Shown: piece by piece, positions 45,579 through 55,068 of the stretch
Numbering within the stretch: the stretch's first letter is position 1
Layout of the letters: every line of letters begins with the position of its first letter
Assembly: GCF_003363135.1 (NCBI RefSeq)
Contig: NZ_QRBB01000001.1
Coordinates: forward strand, 682,001-746,000
Length of the DNA stretch: 64,000 nucleotides
Reading direction: 5' to 3'
Origin: Alteriqipengyuania lutimaris
Lineage (GTDB): Bacteria; Pseudomonadota; Alphaproteobacteria; Sphingomonadales; Sphingomonadaceae
Position numbers and translations under genes: made by a program
Notes under the pieces: generated by a model
Told to the model about the DNA's origin: nothing
Database searches by the model: none
The model's input: the letters and a program-made list of their open reading frames with translations, nothing else

Positions 45579-46733
45579 TTATACGGCCGAGGTTGTCTCG
45601 TTGATCCAGCCGCCGCCGACCACGCGTTCGCCCGCATAGATCACGGCGGCCTGCCCCGGCGCCACGCCGAATTCGGGCTGATCGAACCGCAAGGTGACGG
45701 GCGCGCCATCGCCCAGCGAGCCTTCCACGCGGACCGGGATGGCCTTGGCGAGCGAGCGGACTTTCGCAGATAGCGGCATGTCGGGCAGCGGGCCGATGCG
45801 GTTGGTTTCGATCAGTTGCGCGCTGGCGGTCGCGAGCATGGCTTTGGGCCCCACCCGTACCTCCGCCGCATCGGCATCGAGTTCGACCACATAGAGCGGC
45901 TCCGGCTGGCCGCCGATCTCGAGCCCGCGGCGCTGGCCGACCGTGAAATGGATCACGCCCTGGTGCTCGCCCAGGGGCACGCCGGTCTGGGCATGGACGA
46001 TCCTGCCTGGCGTCGCGCCTTCCGGGCGCAGACCCGTGACGATCTTGGCGTAATTGCCGTCGGGCACGAAACAGATGTCCTGGCTGTCGGGCTTGCCCGC
46101 ATTGCGCAGGGATGCGCCTTCGGCCAGCTCGCGCACCAGCGTCTTCGGCATCCCGCCCAGCGGGAAGCGCAGAAAATCGAGCTGATCCTGCGTCGTTGCG
46201 AAGAGAAAATAAGACTGGTCACGGCTAGCGTCTTCGGCGCGATGCAATTCGGCCCCGCCGGCGCCCATCACCCGCTTCACGTAATGGCCGGTAGCGAGGC
46301 AATCGGCATCGAGCTCTCGGGCCATCGCGAGCAAATCGGTGAACTTGGGCCCCATGTTGCAGCGAATGCAAGGCACGGGAGTGCGGCCCGCGAGGTAATC
46401 GTCGGCGAACTGCTCGACCACGGATTCGCGAAAGGCGCTTTCGTGATCGAGGACGTAATGCGCAATGCCCAGCCGGTCGGCGACGGCGCGTGCATCGGCG
46501 ATGTCGTCGCCCGCGCAGCACGCGCCCTTGCGCCCCGTGGCGGCGCCGTAATCGTATAGCTGCAGCGTCATGCCGACCACGTCCGCACCGGTCGCCGCGG
46601 CGAGCGCGGCCACCACCGAGCTGTCGACCCCGCCCGACATCGCAACGACGATCCGGCACTCGGAGGCCGGACGCGGCAGGTCGAACAGGTCCGTCGCCGC
46701 CTGGGCGCTGGAAAGGAGGGTAGGATCGGCCAT
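45579..46733 (-). CDS. mnmA: tRNA-specific 2-thiouridylase
   Basis: A 384-residue protein with the PP-loop [13 protein letters not shown], a catalytic Cys pair ([22 protein letters not shown]), and [17 protein letters not shown] in the central domain. MnmA thiolates U34 of Glu, Gln and Lys tRNAs. ATG 46733 is preferred to an upstream frame start at 46877. Confidence 0.95.
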   Translation of the reverse strand: MADPTLLSSAQAATDLFDLPRPASECRIVVAMSGGVDSSVVAALAAATGADVVGMTLQLYDYGAATGRKGACCAGDDIADARAVADRLGIAHYVLDHESAFRESVVEQFADDYLAGRTPVPCIRCNMGPKFTDLLAMARELDADCLATGHYVKRVMGAGGAELHRAEDASRDQSYFLFATTQDQLDFLRFPLGGMPKTLVRELAEGASLRNAGKPDSQDICFVPDGNYAKIVTGLRPEGATPGRIVHAQTGVPLGEHQGVIHFTVGQRRGLEIGGQPEPLYVVELDADAAEVRVGPKAMLATASAQLIETNRIGPLPDMPLSAKVRSLAKAIPVRVEGSLGDGAPVTLRFDQPEFGVAPGQAAVIYAGERVVGGGWINETTSAV

Positions 46734-46856
46734 GATTGCTTGCCCCCGCATATAGCCTGCGAACGACGCGAAACAAGCAAAGTGCGTGGCTCCACCAACC
46801 GCGCCTTTACCCAATATTGACCATCGGCAGGGTAGGGCAGATATATGTTCGAAGGA

Positions 46857-47153
46857 ATGGAACCCATTGCAGCGCAAGACGAAACGCGCGGCAAGGACAG
46901 TCTGCGAAGGGTGCGTTGGGCGGAGCTTTCGGCTGCGATCGGCCTGTCGCGCGACCTGCGGAAGGGCGACGAGGGCCTGCTGTCCGGCGCTGGCCCATCC
47001 TTCGACAGCACCGATGACGGCGCAGACGTGGCTGCCGACGGAAAAGACGAACGCGGCATTAACCTTAGCTCTTTAGCGAGCCGCAAAGCGCCGGGGGATA
47101 CCGATATTCGCAGCGCAGACGACTCCCCCTCGCGCGACCGAGAGAAACGATGA
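46857..47153 (+). CDS. Small hypothetical protein upstream of sciP
   Basis: A 98-residue frame (102 from the earlier ATG at 46845). It is hydrophilic, rich in Asp, Ser, Gly and Arg, with no predicted helix in the membrane and no recognised domain. It ends in an ATGA overlap with sciP, the only hint that it is translated. The sciP control region may instead lie inside it, so the frame could be fortuitous. Confidence 0.35.
   Translation: MEPIAAQDETRGKDSLRRVRWAELSAAIGLSRDLRKGDEGLLSGAGPSFDSTDDGADVAADGKDERGINLSSLASRKAPGDTDIRSADDSPSRDREKR
47059..47125 (+). promoter_or_regulatory. Possible CtrA half-site and GANTC site upstream of sciP
   Basis: TTAACC at 47059-47064 is a CtrA half-site, but the second half-site is not at the standard seven-base spacing. 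GACTC at 47121-47125 is a GANTC site, the CcrM methylation target in alphaproteobacteria. Both lie within 100 bases upstream of sciP. Regulatory function is a weak inference. Confidence 0.25.
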
Positions 47154-47449
47154 TCGAGAACCAGAAAATCAAACCCGACCAAGTGATCGGCCCGCTCGGC
47201 GAGCCGCTGACGCTGGAAGACCTTCCGAGCCCGAAGACCAAGCGCTGGGTGATTCGCCGCAAGGCGGAAGTGGTCGCCGCAGTAAATGGCGGTCTCCTCA
47301 CGATCGACGAGGTTCTCGAACGCTATGGCCTGACGCTCGAGGAATTTGCCTCGTGGCAGCGTGCTGTCGACCGCTCGGGCATGCAGGGCCTGCGGGTCAC
47401 GCGCATCCAGCACTACCGCGATCTGTACGAGCGCCAGCTCAAGTACTGA
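47150..47449 (+). CDS. sciP: DUF1153-family CtrA inhibitor SciP
   Basis: A 99-residue protein with the DUF1153 core: VIGPLGEPLTLEDLPSPKTKRWVIRRKAEVVAAV followed by GGLLTIDEVLERYGLTLEEFASWQRAVDR and LRVTRIQHYRD. In Caulobacter SciP represses CtrA-dependent transcription. It starts at the ATGA overlapping the upstream frame. The family is largely alphaproteobacterial and is a main taxonomic clue here. Confidence 0.88.
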   Translation: MIENQKIKPDQVIGPLGEPLTLEDLPSPKTKRWVIRRKAEVVAAVNGGLLTIDEVLERYGLTLEEFASWQRAVDRSGMQGLRVTRIQHYRDLYERQLKY

Positions 47450-47493
47450 CGCCGGTCGGGGCTTCGGCCGGCGAGGCAATTCGTCGCGCGCCG

Positions 47494-47519
47494 GGAACCT
47501 GCTGTCCCCCGACTCCGTT
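47494..47519 (+). promoter_or_regulatory. EcfG-type (general stress) promoter
   Basis: GGAAC at 47494-47498 and CGTT at 47516-47519 are separated by 17 bases, the consensus spacing for promoters of alphaproteobacterial ECF15/EcfG sigma factors. It lies 46 bases before the GlsB-family gene, which fits a stress-induced gene. Confidence 0.7.
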
Positions 47520-47565
47520 GCAAAGCCGTAGTTGAAACGAATGCAACAATAACAGGAGTTGGGAC

Positions 47566-47835
47566 ATGCTGAGTTGGATTATCGCGATTATCATCGGTGG
47601 CGTCGCGGGCTGGATTGCCAGCATGATCATGGGCCGTGACGCGTCGATGGGCATCTTCTGGAATATTATTGTCGGCCTGATCGGTTCGCTTATCGGTAAC
47701 TGGGTCGGCAACACCTTCTTCGGCGTCGGCGGTCCGATCGGCGAATTCAGCCTGACCGGGTTCATCGTCGCTATTCTCGGCGCGGTAATCCTGCTGGCGA
47801 TCGCCAATCTGGTCCAGCGCGGCCGGGTTCGCTAA
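47566..47835 (+). CDS. GlsB/YeaQ/YmgE-family stress membrane protein
   Basis: An 89-residue protein with three hydrophobic helices and the family Gly pattern (IIGGVAGWIASMIMGRDASMGIFWNIIVGLIGSLIGNWVG). RBS CAGGAG is 9 bases upstream. It is thought to act in envelope stress; an EcfG promoter precedes it and a terminator follows. Confidence 0.9.
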   Translation: MLSWIIAIIIGGVAGWIASMIMGRDASMGIFWNIIVGLIGSLIGNWVGNTFFGVGGPIGEFSLTGFIVAILGAVILLAIANLVQRGRVR

Positions 47836-47860
47836 CCGGAACCAGAACTTTCTAGCGAGA

Positions 47861-47895
47861 AGGGCGGTGCAGCTGCGGGCTGCGCCGCCCTTTTT
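47861..47895 (+). terminator. Intrinsic terminator after GlsB-family gene
   Basis: The stem is AGGGCGGTGCAGC paired with GCTGCGCCGCCCT around a TGCGG loop, followed by TTTTT at 47891-47895. It lies 26 bases after the GlsB stop and has the standard GC stem plus T-run. Confidence 0.9.
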
Positions 47896-48051
47896 CGTGG
47901 CTGGGGCCTGGCATCGGCGGCAGTCCCCTTTTCGTCAGGCTTGCTTTGCCGTTGGTAGAGCAGCCGATTGCCTGCCGGGTACGGTCGGCCTAAGGCGAGC
48001 GTGGATGAATGGACCCCCCGGGCATGACGGTCGGGCGAGGCTGACACACCA

Positions 48052-49269
48052 ATGCAAACGGACCCCGCGCTGATGAATTACCAAACCCCGCTGGGCGAAA
48101 AAGACGATGGAACGAGTGTGACCCAGACTTACTCCACGACCACGATCGACGAACCGGCCGGTCGTTCGCGCACCTTGATCTACGTCGGCATCGCGGCGGT
48201 GATCGTCGCCGCCTTGGTTGCGGGATGGTTTTTCCTCAGCTCGACCAACGCGGCACCCGAGACAGCAGGCGGAAACGAACAGGCCGCGCAGATCACGGTG
48301 ATGCAGCCGGGCAGCGGAACGATCGAGGGCACGATCACCGCGACCGGCACGATCGGCGCGCGCCGCGCGCTGCCGGTGGGCGTCGTCGGCGAAGGGGGCC
48401 GGGTGGTCTCCGTCAATGTGGAGCAGGGCCAGTGGGTCGAAGCGGGCCAGGTTCTCGCCTCGATCGATCGCTCGGTCCAGAACGAGCAGGCGCGCGCCCA
48501 GGCGGCTCAGGTGCAGGTCGCCCGGGCGGATGCGGAGCTGGCGCAGAACAATCTCGACCGCGCATTGCAGCTGGTCGAGCGCGGGTTCATTTCCAGTGCC
48601 GAGGTGGACCGGCTGACCGCGACGCGCGATGCCGCGCGCGCGCGGGTAAACGTGGCACAGGCGCAGCTCGGCGAATTGCGCGAGCGCAGCGCGCGGCTGA
48701 ACATCGTCGCTCCCGCTTCGGGGCTGGTCCTCGAACGCAATATAGAAGCGGGCCAGACCGTTGGCGCGGGAACGCCGTCCGTCTTCGTCATCGCGCAGGG
48801 CGGCCAGATGGAGCTGCGCGCGCAGGTCGGTGAGAGCGAACTGCAGCGGCTGGGCGTCGGCGTCGAGGCGGACGTGTCGCCGGTCGGCTCGTCGCAGACC
48901 TACACGGGGCAGATCTGGCAGATCGAACCGACAGTCGACGAACAGAGCCGCCAGGGAGTTGCGCGCATCGCGCTGTCCTACGCACCGGGACTGCGCCCGG
49001 GAGGCTTCGCGACCGCGACCATTCGCAGCGGTACCACTGTCGCCCCGCTATTGCCGGAAAGCGCGGTCCTTGCGGATGACGACGGCAGCTATGTCTATAT
49101 CGTCGATGCCGACAACACGGTGCAGCGCCGCCCGGTCGAGACCGGTATGGTGACGGGCGGTGGTATCGCGATCCAGAGCGGTCTTTCGGGCAATGAACGC
49201 ATCGTCGTGCGCGCGGGCGGGTTCCTCAACCCCGGCGAACGCGTGAACCCCGTGATGCAGGACGAGTAA
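48052..49269 (+). CDS. RND efflux periplasmic adaptor (membrane fusion protein)
   Basis: A 405-residue protein with one N-terminal helix (about 42-64), a biotinyl-lipoyl-like hairpin (about 90-240: GRVVSVNVEQGQWVEAGQVLASID, coiled coil, IVAPASGLVLERNIEAG) and a beta-barrel. It links the RND permease to an outer membrane channel. The start may be 48052 or 48073. It is followed by the permease 6 bases later. Confidence 0.9.
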   Translation: MQTDPALMNYQTPLGEKDDGTSVTQTYSTTTIDEPAGRSRTLIYVGIAAVIVAALVAGWFFLSSTNAAPETAGGNEQAAQITVMQPGSGTIEGTITATGTIGARRALPVGVVGEGGRVVSVNVEQGQWVEAGQVLASIDRSVQNEQARAQAAQVQVARADAELAQNNLDRALQLVERGFISSAEVDRLTATRDAARARVNVAQAQLGELRERSARLNIVAPASGLVLERNIEAGQTVGAGTPSVFVIAQGGQMELRAQVGESELQRLGVGVEADVSPVGSSQTYTGQIWQIEPTVDEQSRQGVARIALSYAPGLRPGGFATATIRSGTTVAPLLPESAVLADDDGSYVYIVDADNTVQRRPVETGMVTGGGIAIQSGLSGNERIVVRAGGFLNPGERVNPVMQDE

Positions 49270-49275
49270 GCGACC

Positions 49276-52200
49276 ATGGATTTCCGCAATATCTCCGCAT
49301 GGTCGATCCGAAACCCGGTCATCCCGCTGGTCCTGTTCACCGCGCTGCTGTTCGCTGGCCTGCTCAGCTTTCGCACGATGGACGTGGTCAACAACCCGGA
49401 AGTGGAATTTCCCGCGGTTAACGTCTCAATCTCGCAGCCGGGTGCCGCGCCGACCGAAATCGAGAACCAGATCACCCAGCTGGTCGAGTCCGCCGTGCGA
49501 TCGATCAATGGCGTGAAGACGATCAATTCGACCGCGTCGGAAGGCAGTTCGAGCACCTTCATCGAATTCGAGATCGGCACCGATCCCGACGATGCGGTGT
49601 CCGAAGTGACCAATGCGATCGACACCATCCGCGGGTCGCTGCCCGACGGCATCCTCGAGCCGCGCGTGTCGAAAGAGGAGATTTCCGGCGGCTTCCTCGG
49701 TATTTATGCCGTCGAAGCCGACGACATGACGCTGGAGCAACTGAGCTGGTTCATCGACGACGTCGTGGCCAAGCGGCTGCTCGGCGTCGAGGGCATGGCC
49801 GAGGTCAATCGCTTCGCCGGGGTGGACCGCGAGATCGAAGTGATCCTCGATCCGCAGCGCATCCAGTCCTACGGCGTGACCGCCAGCCAGCTCAACCAGG
49901 TACTGCGTCAGAACAACCTGAACGCGGCGGGCGGCGCAGCCGAAGTCGGCGGCACGCGCCAGTCGGTCCGCGTGCTCGGCAACAGCCAGGATGCCTATGC
50001 CCTCTCGCAGCAGCAGATCCAGCTGGGCGACGGGCGCACGATCAAGCTGGCGGACGTGGCGACCGTGCGCGACGGCTATTCCGAGCAGACCTCGATCAGC
50101 AAGGTCCGCGACAAGGAGGTCGTCAACTTCGCGATGTCGCGCGCCAAGGGCGCATCGGACGTCTCGACCTTCGAGGGCGCGCTCGAAGAGATCGCCGAAA
50201 TCGAGGCCGAGAATCCCGGCGTGCGCTTCATCCAGCTGACCGACTCGGTGAAATATACCGAGGAGCAGTACGAAAGCTCGATGGCGATGATGATCGAGGG
50301 CGCGCTGCTCGCGGTGGTCGTCGTGTTCTTCTTCCTTCGCGACTGGCGCGCGACCTTCATTTCCTCGGTCGCCATTCCGCTCTCCGCGATCCCGACCTTC
50401 TGGTTCATGGACCTGCTCGGGTTCAACCTGAACTCGCTGTCCCTGCTGGCACTCGCGCTGGTGGCAGGCGTGCTGGTCGACGACGCGATCGTCGAGATCG
50501 AGAACATCGTCAGACACATGCGAATGGGCAAGAACGCCTATCAGGCATCGATCGACGCGGCGGACGAGATCGGCCTGCCGGTGGTCGCAACCAGCTTCTG
50601 CATCGTCGCGGTGTTCCTGCCGGTCGGCCTGATGCCTGGCATCTCGGGGCAGTTCTTCAAGAACTTCGGCATCACCGTCGTGATCGCGGTGCTGATGTCG
50701 CTGGCGGTCGCCCGCCTGATTACTCCGATGCTGGCGGCCTACTTCCTCGAGGCCAAGGGGCACGCCGAACATGGCGAAGGCCCGATGATGGACCGCTACA
50801 TGCGCATCCTCCACTGGTCGCTCGAACGCGGCAAGATGCGCCGCCGCCGCGACGGGATCGAGCCGCCGAAAAAGCGCTTCGTCTACCTGCCGATGCTGCT
50901 GATGACGGTCTTGCTGCTGATCGGGGCGACCGGCTTCGTGTTCTTCACCGCAAACGGGATGCTCGCGGGGCTCGGCCTGGCCGATGCGGCGGGCAGCGCG
51001 GTGGCGTCGTCGCCGGAATCCATCGCGGGCACGTTCTACAATCGCATCGTGGCCATCGTGCAGATGGTCGTGGCCGGTATCCTCGCGTTCGCGGCTGGAT
51101 GGATCGTGCTCAAGCTGCTGGGCATGGGTGCGGCCCTCTTCGGGCGGCGCATGCGCGATGTATGGCGCTATCTCGAGGCGCGCTTCTACGATCACCGCGT
51201 CTGGATGCTGATGATCGGCTATTTCGCGCTGTTGCTGACCGTCCAGCTGTTCATGAGCGTGCCTACGCAGTTCCAGCCGCTTACCGACAGTGACAACAGC
51301 CAGGTGCAGATCGAAATGGTCCCCGGGACCACTCTGGAGGATACCGAGCAGGTCGCCGATCGTGTGGCGGCGATGCTTTACGAACAGCCCGAGGTCGAGC
51401 GCGCGCTGGAGCGCGTGCGGATGGGCAACGCCACGCTTTACGTCACGCTCTCGCCCGATCGCGAACGCACGTCCTTCCAGTTCGAGCGGCAGCTGGCTCC
51501 CGAGCTTGCCAAGATTCCCGACGCGCGAGTCCGCTTCCAGTCGCAGGGCGGCGGCGGTGGCGGCAGCGGTCGCGACATCACGGTGATGCTGGCCGGGTCG
51601 GACCCCGAATTGCTGCAGGATACCGCTTCGCAACTGGTCGAGCAGATGAAGGGGCTCGACACGCTCGTCGCCCCGCGCATCGATGCCGATCTCAGCCGGC
51701 CCGAACTGATTATCGAGCCGCGGCCCGATATTGCTGCCGACCTTGGCGTATCGACCGCCTCGCTCAGCCAGACGATCCGCATCGCGACGCTGGGCGAGAT
51801 CGAACAGAACGCGGCGAAGTTCTCGCTCTCGGACCGGCAGATCCCGATCCGGGTGAAGCTGCCCGAAACTTCGCGCGAAAGCCTGACGACGATCGAGAAC
51901 CTGCCGGTCCCCACGCTGGGCGGCGGCACCGTGCCCTTGAGCCGGGTGGCGGACATCCGCTTCGGCTCGGGCCCCACGGCGATCCAGCGCTACAACCAGA
52001 GCCGCCGGATCCTGGTCGGTGCCGACCTCGCCGAAGGCGTCGTCAGCGGGACCGCGCGCGAACAGATCGATGCGTTGCCCGCGCTGCAGGACCTGCCGCA
52101 GGGCGTCACCCGCGATGCGGTGGGCGAGGAGCAGTGGCAGCAGGAACTGGTCACCAGCCTGATGTACGCCGTGATCTCGGGCGTGCTGCTCGTGTTCGCG

Positions 52201-52758
52201 GTGCTGGTGCTGCTCTACAAGCGGCTGATGAGCCCGCTGGTCAACATGACCAGCCTCGCGCTCGCGCCGCTGGGCGGCATCTTCCTCGTCTGGCTGGTCG
52301 GCCAGCCGCAGTCGATGCCGGTCTATATCGGGGTGCTGCTATTGCTGGGGATCGTCTCCAAGAACTCGATCCTGCTGATCGACTTCGCGATCGAGGCCAT
52401 GGCCGACGGGCGCGAGAAGATGGAAGCGATCATCGATGCGGGCCACAAGCGGGCGCAGCCGATTGTGATGACGACCTTCGCCATGACCGCCGGCATGATC
52501 CCGACCGCGCTTTCGGGCGTGCTCGGATCGGGCGACGGCGCGTGGCGCGCGCCGATGGGGACGATGGTGATCGGCGGGCTGGTCGTCTCGACGCTCCTCA
52601 CCCTGCTGATCGTCCCTGCGGGCTTCAGCCTGGCGGACGGGTTCGAGAAGCGCGTCGGGCCGTGGCTGCGCGACCGCGTGCTCAGCTATCGCCCCGGCGA
52701 TGAAAGGGATGGTCGGCACCGCAGGGCTGGCGGGGCGGAGCCAGAACCGGCCGAGTGA
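49276..52758 (+). CDS. RND efflux permease, AcrB/CzcA-type, with extra membrane segments
   Basis: A 1160-residue inner membrane transporter of the HAE1/AcrB type. N-terminal helix RNPVIPLVLFTALLFAGLLSF, TM4 region LVAGVLVDDAIVEIENI with the proton relay aspartates, and GIVSKNSILLIDFAIEAM in the second half. It is about 110 residues longer than usual. Between TM6 and TM7, residues about 505-640 hold two additional hydrophobic segments (about 534-557 and 591-617). It probably exports hydrophobic compounds; no outer membrane factor is in the window. Confidence 0.88.
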   Translation: MDFRNISAWSIRNPVIPLVLFTALLFAGLLSFRTMDVVNNPEVEFPAVNVSISQPGAAPTEIENQITQLVESAVRSINGVKTINSTASEGSSSTFIEFEIGTDPDDAVSEVTNAIDTIRGSLPDGILEPRVSKEEISGGFLGIYAVEADDMTLEQLSWFIDDVVAKRLLGVEGMAEVNRFAGVDREIEVILDPQRIQSYGVTASQLNQVLRQNNLNAAGGAAEVGGTRQSVRVLGNSQDAYALSQQQIQLGDGRTIKLADVATVRDGYSEQTSISKVRDKEVVNFAMSRAKGASDVSTFEGALEEIAEIEAENPGVRFIQLTDSVKYTEEQYESSMAMMIEGALLAVVVVFFFLRDWRATFISSVAIPLSAIPTFWFMDLLGFNLNSLSLLALALVAGVLVDDAIVEIENIVRHMRMGKNAYQASIDAADEIGLPVVATSFCIVAVFLPVGLMPGISGQFFKNFGITVVIAVLMSLAVARLITPMLAAYFLEAKGHAEHGEGPMMDRYMRILHWSLERGKMRRRRDGIEPPKKRFVYLPMLLMTVLLLIGATGFVFFTANGMLAGLGLADAAGSAVASSPESIAGTFYNRIVAIVQMVVAGILAFAAGWIVLKLLGMGAALFGRRMRDVWRYLEARFYDHRVWMLMIGYFALLLTVQLFMSVPTQFQPLTDSDNSQVQIEMVPGTTLEDTEQVADRVAAMLYEQPEVERALERVRMGNATLYVTLSPDRERTSFQFERQLAPELAKIPDARVRFQSQGGGGGGSGRDITVMLAGSDPELLQDTASQLVEQMKGLDTLVAPRIDADLSRPELIIEPRPDIAADLGVSTASLSQTIRIATLGEIEQNAAKFSLSDRQIPIRVKLPETSRESLTTIENLPVPTLGGGTVPLSRVADIRFGSGPTAIQRYNQSRRILVGADLAEGVVSGTAREQIDALPALQDLPQGVTRDAVGEEQWQQELVTSLMYAVISGVLLVFAVLVLLYKRLMSPLVNMTSLALAPLGGIFLVWLVGQPQSMPVYIGVLLLLGIVSKNSILLIDFAIEAMADGREKMEAIIDAGHKRAQPIVMTTFAMTAGMIPTALSGVLGSGDGAWRAPMGTMVIGGLVVSTLLTLLIVPAGFSLADGFEKRVGPWLRDRVLSYRPGDERDGRHRRAGGAEPEPAE

Positions 52759-54038
52759 CGCGCGCTCCGATCCTTGCCTCGTCCGGCGCGCCCGTAACCG
52801 CGGACCGCGCGCGGGCGATGCGCCGAACCGCCACGCTGATGCTGGTCCTGATGGCGGCCCTGTTCGCCGCCAGCCATGCGCTGATCGAGACGTATCCCGC
52901 GCAGGAGCCGTGGCTGGGCTTCCTCAACGCCTTTGCCGAGGCCGCGATGGTCGGCGGCTTGGCGGACTGGTTCGCGGTGACCGCGCTGTTCCGGCACCCG
53001 CTGGGCCTGCCGATCCCGCACACGGCGATCATCCCGAGGAAGAAGGATCGTATCGCGGACACGATGGCGCAATTCCTGCGCGAGAATTTTCTCACCCCGA
53101 CGGTCGTCGCGCGGCGTATGCGCAAGATGAACCTTGCCGCGAGTGCGGGGGATTTCCTCGTCAAACGCCAGGGCAAGGAGCGGACCCGGCTGATGGGCGG
53201 CGGCGCGGACCTTGTCGCAGAAGTGCTCGAATCGCTTGATCCCGAACGGCTGGGCATGCGCGTGCGCGCGGGGCTGGCGAGCCAGCTTGCCAAGGTCGAG
53301 ATGGCGCCGCTGCTGGGCAGCCTGATCGAGAACCTGATCGCCGACGGCCGCCATCGCCCGCTGCTCGATGGCTTCATCCGCTGGGCGGGCCTGACGCTCG
53401 AAGACAACGAGGATGCGGTGCGCGAAATCATCCGCTCGCGCACCAATTCAGTCCTGCGCTGGACCGGACTGGACGAGCGAATCTCGAGCTCGGTCCTTGA
53501 CGGTGTCTACCGCCTGCTCGCCGAAGTGCTGGTCGATCCCGACCATCCCATGCGCGACCGGATCGAGGCCGGCCTCGTAAAGCTCGCCGCGCAGCTCAAG
53601 ACCGATCCCGCGATGCAGGCCAAGGTCGAGGCGGTGAAGATGGACGTGCTCGAAAACCCAGCGCTGGCCGACTGGTGGATGGGCGTGTGGGAGCGTATCC
53701 GCCTGGCCATGATCGCGCGCGCGCGCGATCCGGAAAGCACCCTCGGCGACGAATTGCGCGATGGCCTGCGCGAAGTCGGCGCCGCCTTGCAGGAAGATCC
53801 CAGGCTGCAGGCCCAGATCAACCGTTTCGCCCGCCGCACTGCCGTGGGGCTCACCTCACGCCACGGCGAGCAGATCGTCGCCTTGGTGTCTGAGACCGTG
53901 AAGCGCTGGGACGCGGGCACCGTGACCGACCGGATCGAGAGCGCTGTGGGCCGCGACCTTCAGTTCATCCGCATCAACGGCACGCTGGTCGGCGGGCTGG
54001 TGGGCGTGACGCTGCACGCGATCGTGCAGGTGGTTTGA
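52755..54038 (+). CDS. DUF445 family membrane protein
   Basis: A 427-residue protein matching DUF445: an N-terminal helix (TATLMLVLMAALFAASHAL), GGLADWFAVTALFRHPLGLPIPHTAIIP as family signature, then a long helical region and a C-terminal helix (FIRINGTLVGGLVGVTLHAIVQ). Function is unknown. It starts at GTG 52755, overlapping the RND gene stop, so it may be coexpressed with the pump. Confidence 0.85.
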   Translation: MTRAPILASSGAPVTADRARAMRRTATLMLVLMAALFAASHALIETYPAQEPWLGFLNAFAEAAMVGGLADWFAVTALFRHPLGLPIPHTAIIPRKKDRIADTMAQFLRENFLTPTVVARRMRKMNLAASAGDFLVKRQGKERTRLMGGGADLVAEVLESLDPERLGMRVRAGLASQLAKVEMAPLLGSLIENLIADGRHRPLLDGFIRWAGLTLEDNEDAVREIIRSRTNSVLRWTGLDERISSSVLDGVYRLLAEVLVDPDHPMRDRIEAGLVKLAAQLKTDPAMQAKVEAVKMDVLENPALADWWMGVWERIRLAMIARARDPESTLGDELRDGLREVGAALQEDPRLQAQINRFARRTAVGLTSRHGEQIVALVSETVKRWDAGTVTDRIESAVGRDLQFIRINGTLVGGLVGVTLHAIVQVV

Positions 54039-54073
54039 GCGACTCGCCTCAGCGCCGGGTCTCGGTGAACCGT

Positions 54074-55015
54074 TCAGCGTGCCAACTGGAACCGGACCGA
54101 TCCGGTATAATAGCTCTTTACCGGATTGCCTTGGGCATCGAGTGCCGGAGCAAATTCCGCACGCCGCATGAGCGCGTCGCAAGATGCCGTCTCGAACCCC
54201 TCGGGCCGGGTCGAGCCCTGGATGGAGCACTGCAGCGGGCTGCCATCAGTGTCCACCGTCAGTCGGAAACGAACGATGCCTTGCGCGCCCTGGATCAGCA
54301 AGCCTCGCGGATAGTCGCTCGAAAGGATCCAGCGTGCCGGATCGGACGTCGGCATCGCGCGACGGGTCAGCGACCGATGTTCTTCGAGGTCCACGCCCCA
54401 GTCGCCCAGCAGATCGTCCGAACACTTGCGCAGCGCGGCCAGAGGAGCTCCCATCGGACCTGTCGCGAGGTAGACGATGCGCCGCCCGCGCGAGATCGAT
54501 ATCCATTCGGCTTTCGCCTCGCGGGCGATCAGCTTTTCTTCATCGAGCGGGTCGACATCATAGTTCGCAGGGTCGTCCCAGGCGTACTCTTCATCGTCGG
54601 CTTGCTCGGGATCCGGTCCAAGGCCGGTGCCCGCGATGATGAGCGCGGGCTTGAATTCTCCGAGGTCGCCGGCGAACGCGTCCGTTTCCATCGCCTCTTC
54701 GTAGGGGCCGAACCGTGTTTCGACCTCTATAATGGAATCCCCGGTCGTCAGACGGCGCACTTCCTTGCCCGCGACGATCATCTGGAAACCGCCACCCGGC
54801 CCGAATCGGTCGAGCGCCAGCACGATCCGGTCGTCCCCCTCGCCGAAGATCCGTGCCAGGCGGCAACTGCTCGCCGCATATTCGAGGTTCCAGTGGGACG
54901 AGGGCTCGAACATATCCGGCCCCTCGGCATCCTGGGCACGCGAGGGAGACGAAAAAGCCGCCGCCGAGGCAAGGACCCCGGCGGCGGCTATGAATTTTGC
55001 GAAGGACCCGATCAT
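54074..55015 (-). CDS. Secreted protein with TonB C-terminal domain
   Basis: A 313-residue protein with a Sec signal peptide (LASAAAFSSPSRA) and a C-terminal domain of TonB type (VRFRLTVDTDGSPLQCSIQGSTRPEGFETASCDALMRRAEFAPALDAQGNPV). The 180-residue region before it is not recognised. It lacks an anchor helix beyond the signal peptide, so it cannot be a standard energy-coupling TonB and may bind the cell wall or act as a sensor. Confidence 0.75.
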   Translation of the reverse strand: MIGSFAKFIAAAGVLASAAAFSSPSRAQDAEGPDMFEPSSHWNLEYAASSCRLARIFGEGDDRIVLALDRFGPGGGFQMIVAGKEVRRLTTGDSIIEVETRFGPYEEAMETDAFAGDLGEFKPALIIAGTGLGPDPEQADDEEYAWDDPANYDVDPLDEEKLIAREAKAEWISISRGRRIVYLATGPMGAPLAALRKCSDDLLGDWGVDLEEHRSLTRRAMPTSDPARWILSSDYPRGLLIQGAQGIVRFRLTVDTDGSPLQCSIQGSTRPEGFETASCDALMRRAEFAPALDAQGNPVKSYYTGSVRFQLAR

Positions 55016-55068
55016 GGAACGTAAGGCTATCCGCGCTCCATTACCGGATCAAGTCACTGATTGCGCGA

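Noticed and set aside
49426..51633. Long open frame on the minus strand opposite the RND permease
   Set aside because: His/Asp/Arg-rich translation with no recognisable domain; the plus-strand permease is unmistakable.
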